A stretch of 64,000 nucleotides of DNA from Ecdyonurus torrentis (Eukaryota; Arthropoda; Insecta; Ephemeroptera; Heptageniidae): contig OX439132.1 of the NCBI GenBank assembly GCA_949318235.1, forward strand, positions 45,239,861-45,303,860, read 5' to 3'. The position numbers and the translations under genes were made by a program. Of the stretch, positions 58,840 through 64,000 are shown one piece after another (the stretch's first letter is position 1; the number at the start of each line of letters is the position of its first letter). The notes beneath the pieces were generated by a model, which was not told the DNA's origin, ran no database searches, and was given only the letters and a program-made list of their open reading frames with translations.

Positions 58840-59390
58840 AGAACTAGGGAGAACTTGTGGGTCATGTGCTCTCGCTGTATAGTCTTGCATTGGTTTTGAC
58901 TTGGGGGTGAATGCACTCGCTGCACTCGGTGAGTGAGAGTGATTCTGCGAGTCAGTTAGAGAGAGAGAGAGTGCAATATATTGTGATGCGTCGTCTTCGT
59001 CGCCGTCGGAGCGGCGCGGCGCGGCGATGTGGCGGGCAAGTCGGGGGTGGAGTGGAGTGGAATGAGCACCACTACTATATACTCGGAGCAAAAGCAAGGG
59101 AGCCGCAGGCGCCGAGACCCACAAATCGATTTCCGTCGCCGCCGTTTTACTAACTTTCCCTCCTGCGCTGCTTCTGCTGCTGCCTATATATACTATTATG
59201 CTGTGTATGTATGTATGTTATAAAACCTCCCCCGACGTCGCGCCTACTCCCATGTTCCCGAGGGGGGCGCCCTGCTATATAGCGAACGAACGAACGAGCC
59301 GAGCGAGGGCGGGCGGACGTGCTTTGCCTTCCCTTGCGTCTGGCCCAGAAAAATACTCCCCCGCACTCAACTTGCACCTTCATGTAACGT
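58840..59390. promoter_or_regulatory. GC-rich island in Ski intron
   Basis: CpG-rich run (GGAGCGGCGCGGCGCGGCGA), (GA)n patches and TATATATACT inside AT-rich intron. Overlapping short frames on both strands reflect lack of stops in GC-rich DNA. Candidate alternative promoter or enhancer; no homology. Confidence 0.35.
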
Positions 59391-59871
59391 AATTAAATTT
59401 TCTCCACGCTGTCATTTTGCTCTCTCTGATTGTTTATAGCTGCTGCCACATAAAAACACGATAAACATGTGTTTGCATGCTTTCTTATCTCAACTGAAAT
59501 GTAAACCATCAACAATTGCAAAGGTCAACATGGCCAACTATGGCCAATTTTACATCGTGTTCAGGTCATACCAGAAGTAGGGATGAAATTTTAAGATTTA
59601 TTTATCAAGGGCATCAAAATTAGGCTCAATTGTTGCACCTTCATTCATTATTTGCTTTCAAGTCAATGTTCTTTAAATTTATTAATTAAGAATCAATCTT
59701 TTTTCATTCCATTTAAATAGCCCGTAAAATACTAGAATGTATCATTGCACCTGCGGTGCAACTATGTATGCAGGACCTGCATCGAAGTAATTTTTGAGAA
59801 AATTATTAGTTTGAAAGGCACGAAAATTTAAATCATTAATCGCAAGCCAATTAAAAATTTCCTTTTTCTTT

Positions 59872-59889
59872 TCTCTCACTCTCTCTCTC

Positions 59890-59980
<91 letters not shown>

Positions 59981-59981
59981 C
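59872..59981 (+). repeat. (CT)n microsatellite
   Basis: About 105 bp of near-pure CT with two CACT interruptions at its left end. Confidence 0.95.
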
Positions 59982-60429
59982 ATGATATAACACCCTGCAA
60001 TGGTGAAGTATGTGTTGTGTATCATGGTTTAGAATATACATTACATAATATAAAGTTAACGAGTATAAAGATGAGTAGATGTCGTAACATGAAGTTTGCA
60101 TCTCATTTGTTTAGGCATAGAGGATTAGGTAATATTGCGAGAGGGTAAGTGTAGCGTGTAATCAGTGAGAGAGGGATGGATGCCTGCAGTGCACCGCAGC
60201 AGTTCTCGACATGAGTGAGAGAGAGAGAGAGAGGTGATCCACTTGACTGCAGGGTGTAGGGAGAGAGACAGAGAGGTGTACAATATACGTGTGCATGTGC
60301 AAAGAGATGAGGGTTGCAGAGAGAGAAAGATATCAAAAGTATAAGACAGCCTGAAGCATTATTATGCTCTTCTCTTTTCTATATAATTTTATATACATCC
60401 ATCCCTTCTTTTTTTTTTTAACTTTGCAG

Positions 60430-60535
60430 AAGCAAAAGCGTAGACACTTGAGTTCGCGCGAGTTTTGTTCGCCGCCCTATATATACTCCCCAGTTTGCCC
60501 TGCTTAGCTTAGCTTACTACGTCTACTACATTTTC

Positions 60536-60571
<36 letters not shown>

Positions 60572-60660
60572 GGCATGAGAGCTAGCGAGCGCCCGCCGCA
60601 TTGCAGTGGTGCGGCCGGCATGCCTCCTCCCTTGCCTGACTCTTTATATACACAGTGTGT
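60430..60660 (+). promoter_or_regulatory. second GC-rich island with TATA-like element
   Basis: Starts after a strong acceptor-like TTTTTTTTTAACTTTGCAG, contains a (CT)n tract and GCGCCCGCCGC, and ends with TTTATATACACAGTGTGTG, which resembles a TATA/start region. Confidence 0.3.
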
Positions 60661-61057
60661 GTGAGTATGTATGCCTTTTACTTCCTGCTAGTCTCATCGC
60701 TTTACTTCTTCTCTTTTTTTACGCGACACACTTTGCTACAAAACTCATATTTATACCCTTATTATTATAATGAAAGTCTGCATGTAAGTATGAATTATGT
60801 ATGATGATCCGAGTGATTGACGTCTACTGCAGATATCGTTATTTATATCATTGGGGTGAGAGAAAGAGAGAACATGTTTTTAATTTTGCACGTGCGGTCT
60901 CTACAGTTTGTGATGTTATGTAGTGGTTAATTGAACATACTCTTTTGTATATACATTATAATGAATTTAACCGGTTCATATTATTATATAGGGGGGGGGG
61001 GGATAATATATAGTTTTTTTCTCATATCAAATTAATAGTGTTCACCAATGTAAAAAA

Positions 61058-61088
<31 letters not shown>

Positions 61089-61899
61089 TAGGCAGTAGTT
61101 TCTTTCCCCTGGTAACAACTCTTAGTGTTTGAAGCCAAAGAAGAAAAAAAAGTTTATTTGCATTAAAAGAGCTTCCTTTTAAAAAAAAAAAGTTGACCAT
61201 TTGGTTTTTTATACTGTTGAAAGTTACAAAACTTTTCACCCCTACCATTATTACCATAGCGTTAATTTAATTCTATTATATTATACATCCCCTGTTGAAT
61301 TATTGACTGTATTATGTCGTTGTCTTGATATCAAATTTAAATATGTATACTCGGTAGTTTTCTTTTGTGTCTGGTTTAAAAAAAAATAAAAAAAGATTAC
61401 TTATTTTGCTTCGGAATAAAAAGTTTATATGCATTGCGATAACGGAGTTAGTTGGAATCCAGGAAACCAATTCCTGTTAAGAACGAATAATAAAATAAAG
61501 CTTTTGCATGACAAATGACAATATCTCGCCAAATTCCAAAAAATGCAAAAGAGTATATAGGGGCGTTTTTTTTTTTTTTTTTTTTTTTCTTTTGCGTCTT
61601 CTTGAAAGCAACTCCCTTGTGCCCATTCAACAAACAACCCTTCTGTCTCCCCTTTTCTTTCTCTCTTTTTCCTTGTATATATAGAGAGAGAGTTAGACGG
61701 AGGGGTTGTGGGGCGGTACGGGGGGGTGGAAGCGGCATAGACTGCGGTCTCACCTAAACATCGCACTAAATTTCCGCCACCCTCTCTTACTCTATATATG
61801 TCTGCTCGACTGCCACTAAAAACTTTTGCTTTTCTCATTTCTTCTCTCTTATGTATTTCTTACTTCTTGTTAAAAGTTTCATGACGACATTGATGTGTT

Positions 61900-61906
61900 A
61901 TGGCGA

Positions 61907-61956
<50 letters not shown>
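61900..61956 (+). repeat. poly-A tract of about 50 bp
   Basis: Uninterrupted A run, one of several long homopolymers in the window. Confidence 0.95.
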
Positions 61957-61958
<2 letters not shown>

Positions 61959-62149
61959 ACAATTTTCTACTTACAAAAAAATTTTGCAATGCTTTTGGAT
62001 AGGATATAGAATGATAGCACGCTGTCTGCGATTATTTATACCCCTATTTCAGTAACTGAATCACTGACCAACTTCCGATTTAACCTGTGAAACTGAAATA
62101 AGACCCTGTTATGTTAAATGTGCGAGCTTCTATTTGGTATTTTATTATA

Positions 62150-62456
62150 TATAGGGTCTATGCATTCATGTTAAAGTCGACGCCATGTTGGATAACTCAA
62201 TAACATGGGTAGCATAGGACACAAAATCATTTTGCCAGTTTAAAAACACTGCAATATTTTTGAGAGCATTGATGCTGTAAATATGTTAAATTAGTATCTC
62301 AAGTATGTGAGAAAAATAACAATTAGCAAAAAATTAACCAATTTCCCAAAGAAAATTGGCTTAAATGAAGTTTATCCTATGCTGAGCAATGTTATTCACT
62401 ACTCCAGTATGGTCTCCAAGCGCAATAAATATGACGTCATGTGCATACACCCTATA
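62150..62456 (+). mobile_element. MITE family D copy 8
   Basis: TATAGGGTCTATGCATTCAT to CATACACCCTATA, complete. It shows that the Ski half of the window comes from the same genome as the aPKC half. Confidence 0.88.
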
Positions 62457-63142
62457 TCCATAAGAAAATCGTCTTAAGTACAAATACAAACTGAAGTATT
62501 CAATATACAAAAAAAGAAGTACTTTGATATGCAAATATGGTTAGCTAATTGGTGCTGTACATATACTTGATTTACATGTGATGTCGGCGCGTGTAATTGG
62601 CTTTGCTTACTGATGGATGCTTGCAGCTGAGCAAATGTCGTCACTTTTGATATACAATAAAATCTCTCCTCATCATGACTGATGTACATCGCAAGGAGAA
62701 CTGGTTTGCAACAAAAATTATACATTAGCTATGTGACCAAATTTGAAGAACGACTTTTATATAAAAAATAGGACGCGATGCTTTTATTTTCTTCGTGTCA
62801 AGCAGCAGAGCAGAGATATGCATTTTTTTAATGTGATTTAAAATAATTATATGCTTGATGTTATATATAGGGGTTTTTATAGTATGTAATATCTCTTGAA
62901 TTTAAAACGATATTGCGTTTTAAAAATGTATATTTTTAAAAGTGAATGGTAATAATTTCACGTATAATAGTTTTTGTATATATATTATAGTCGTATAATC
63001 ATCATAGATAAGGGTAAAAATACTGAGCAAATGTGGGTTAGGGAGTAATTAACAAAAAAACAATACTGAAATGCATTGGTGAAACAAAGATGAATATGGC
63101 TAAGGTATAGCGAAGAGAATATCGTTATTTAATTTATTGTTG

Positions 63143-63177
<35 letters not shown>

Positions 63178-63889
63178 CTTGGAGTAATATTTTGTTGTCC
63201 ATTTTACCAATGTAATTTTGACCCGCAATACCCATCTCCAGCTGACCAGTTTTGAGTGGAAATCCTCTTTGGATTACATAAGTCATCAACTTACACATTA
63301 TAGATGACTCCACAAATTATTATACATCTTCTTTGTGTATAATTATCTCATTCCAAAATATAAATATGCAAAACAACAACAACTATTAAAAATTTGTGAG
63401 TGAAATCACCGCATTTTTAGGCTTAATTATGACACCTCTCTCTTTCTCTCCTCTCTGGAGCACAGCTGGTGTGCGGAAACTGTGACCTGGGAGAGTGATT
63501 TGCGGTGACCTCTACGTATGTACTCACGGCGGCACGGCGCAGCTGCAAAGCGAAGCCAGTCTGCCTGCCAGTGTTGTTGTTATATTATGCAGTTTATAAT
63601 AGTTGCTGTAATGCTCTCTCTCTCTCTCTGCTCACCATATGTATACATACGCCAATTGCTTAGATATATGACTTCTCACCATATAGGAACATTGCTGGAA
63701 GAAGTATGAAAATATAAAAAAATAGTGTATGGAGCAAACCCTATGTTTATCTATAGACATATAATTGACAGATGAATCGATAGTGAATAATAAATGCTTC
63801 TCATCGTTAAAGTATATTCGATATTTTTTTTATTAGCTTTCAATATGTTAAAGTATACGTCAGTAAATTATTTCATCCCTTCCTATTTT

Positions 63890-63923
<34 letters not shown>

Positions 63924-64000
63924 TGGTCCTGAAAAGTTGTATTAAATTATACAGAAGTTCCGCACCGTTTTTCTACCCGCATCTAATTACTGCTTATGCA
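62457..64000. other. Ski intron 1, distal part to window end
   Basis: T run (63147-63172), A run (63891-63920), a short GC-richer stretch at 63440-63580. No exon with family similarity seen. Confidence 0.5.

Noticed and set aside
58816..59392. Several overlapping 64-102-codon frames on both strands
   Set aside because: Stops are rare in this GC-rich island. Frames overlap on both strands with no homology.

Overview
The window is eukaryotic: an AT-rich, intron-rich metazoan sequence, most likely an arthropod (possibly a hemimetabolous insect). It carries two conserved developmental genes on the + strand and a dense load of microsatellites, short palindromic transposons (MITE-like) and one non-LTR retrotransposon. 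The assignment rests on insect-like protein features and on genome style; no marker here fixes the species.

Gene 1 is an atypical protein kinase C (aPKC), spread over about 31 kb as at least 11 constitutive exons (8597-39541). The window opens inside an intron: the N-terminal PB1 (Par-6/p62-binding) exons lie upstream. In order come the end of the PB1-C1 linker, the pseudosubstrate, the atypical C1 finger, a hinge, the kinase domain and the AGC tail ending in a PDZ-ligand-like EDCV. Two splice options are readable from the sequence: a 21-nt in-frame cassette microexon in the hinge (19703-19723), and a pair of mutually exclusive 116-nt exons coding two versions of the turn-motif tail (36952-37067 and 37220-37335). 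After the TGA the reading frame stays open for 57 GC-rich codons, a possible readthrough extension.

Gene 2 is a Ski/Sno-family Smad co-repressor (first coding exon 52564-53565, DHD plus Smad4-binding domain). A TATA-like promoter candidate lies about 350 bp upstream of the start codon, and the gene continues into an intron that runs past the window end. The interval 39.7-52.2 kb shows no convincing gene.

The order aPKC then Ski on the same strand matches human PRKCZ-SKI (1p36.33) and PRKCI-SKIL (3q26.2), so the window appears to hold an ancestral linkage kept through the vertebrate genome duplications.

The introns of aPKC and the first part of the intergenic region are packed with fold-back elements. 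Two related families (A, B) carry AGGCRTAGAA ends and duplicate TTAA. Further families (C, D, E, F, G, H, I, K, X) and many single hairpins are nested inside one another, giving a readable insertion history. Also present are a 1,935-bp pentanucleotide array kept in perfect 5-bp phase, a fold-back element built of 33-bp tandem units, and an unusual number of TGACGTCA (CRE/ATF) palindromes, mostly inside MITEs. The Ski half of the window holds far fewer mobile elements and several GC-rich islands.
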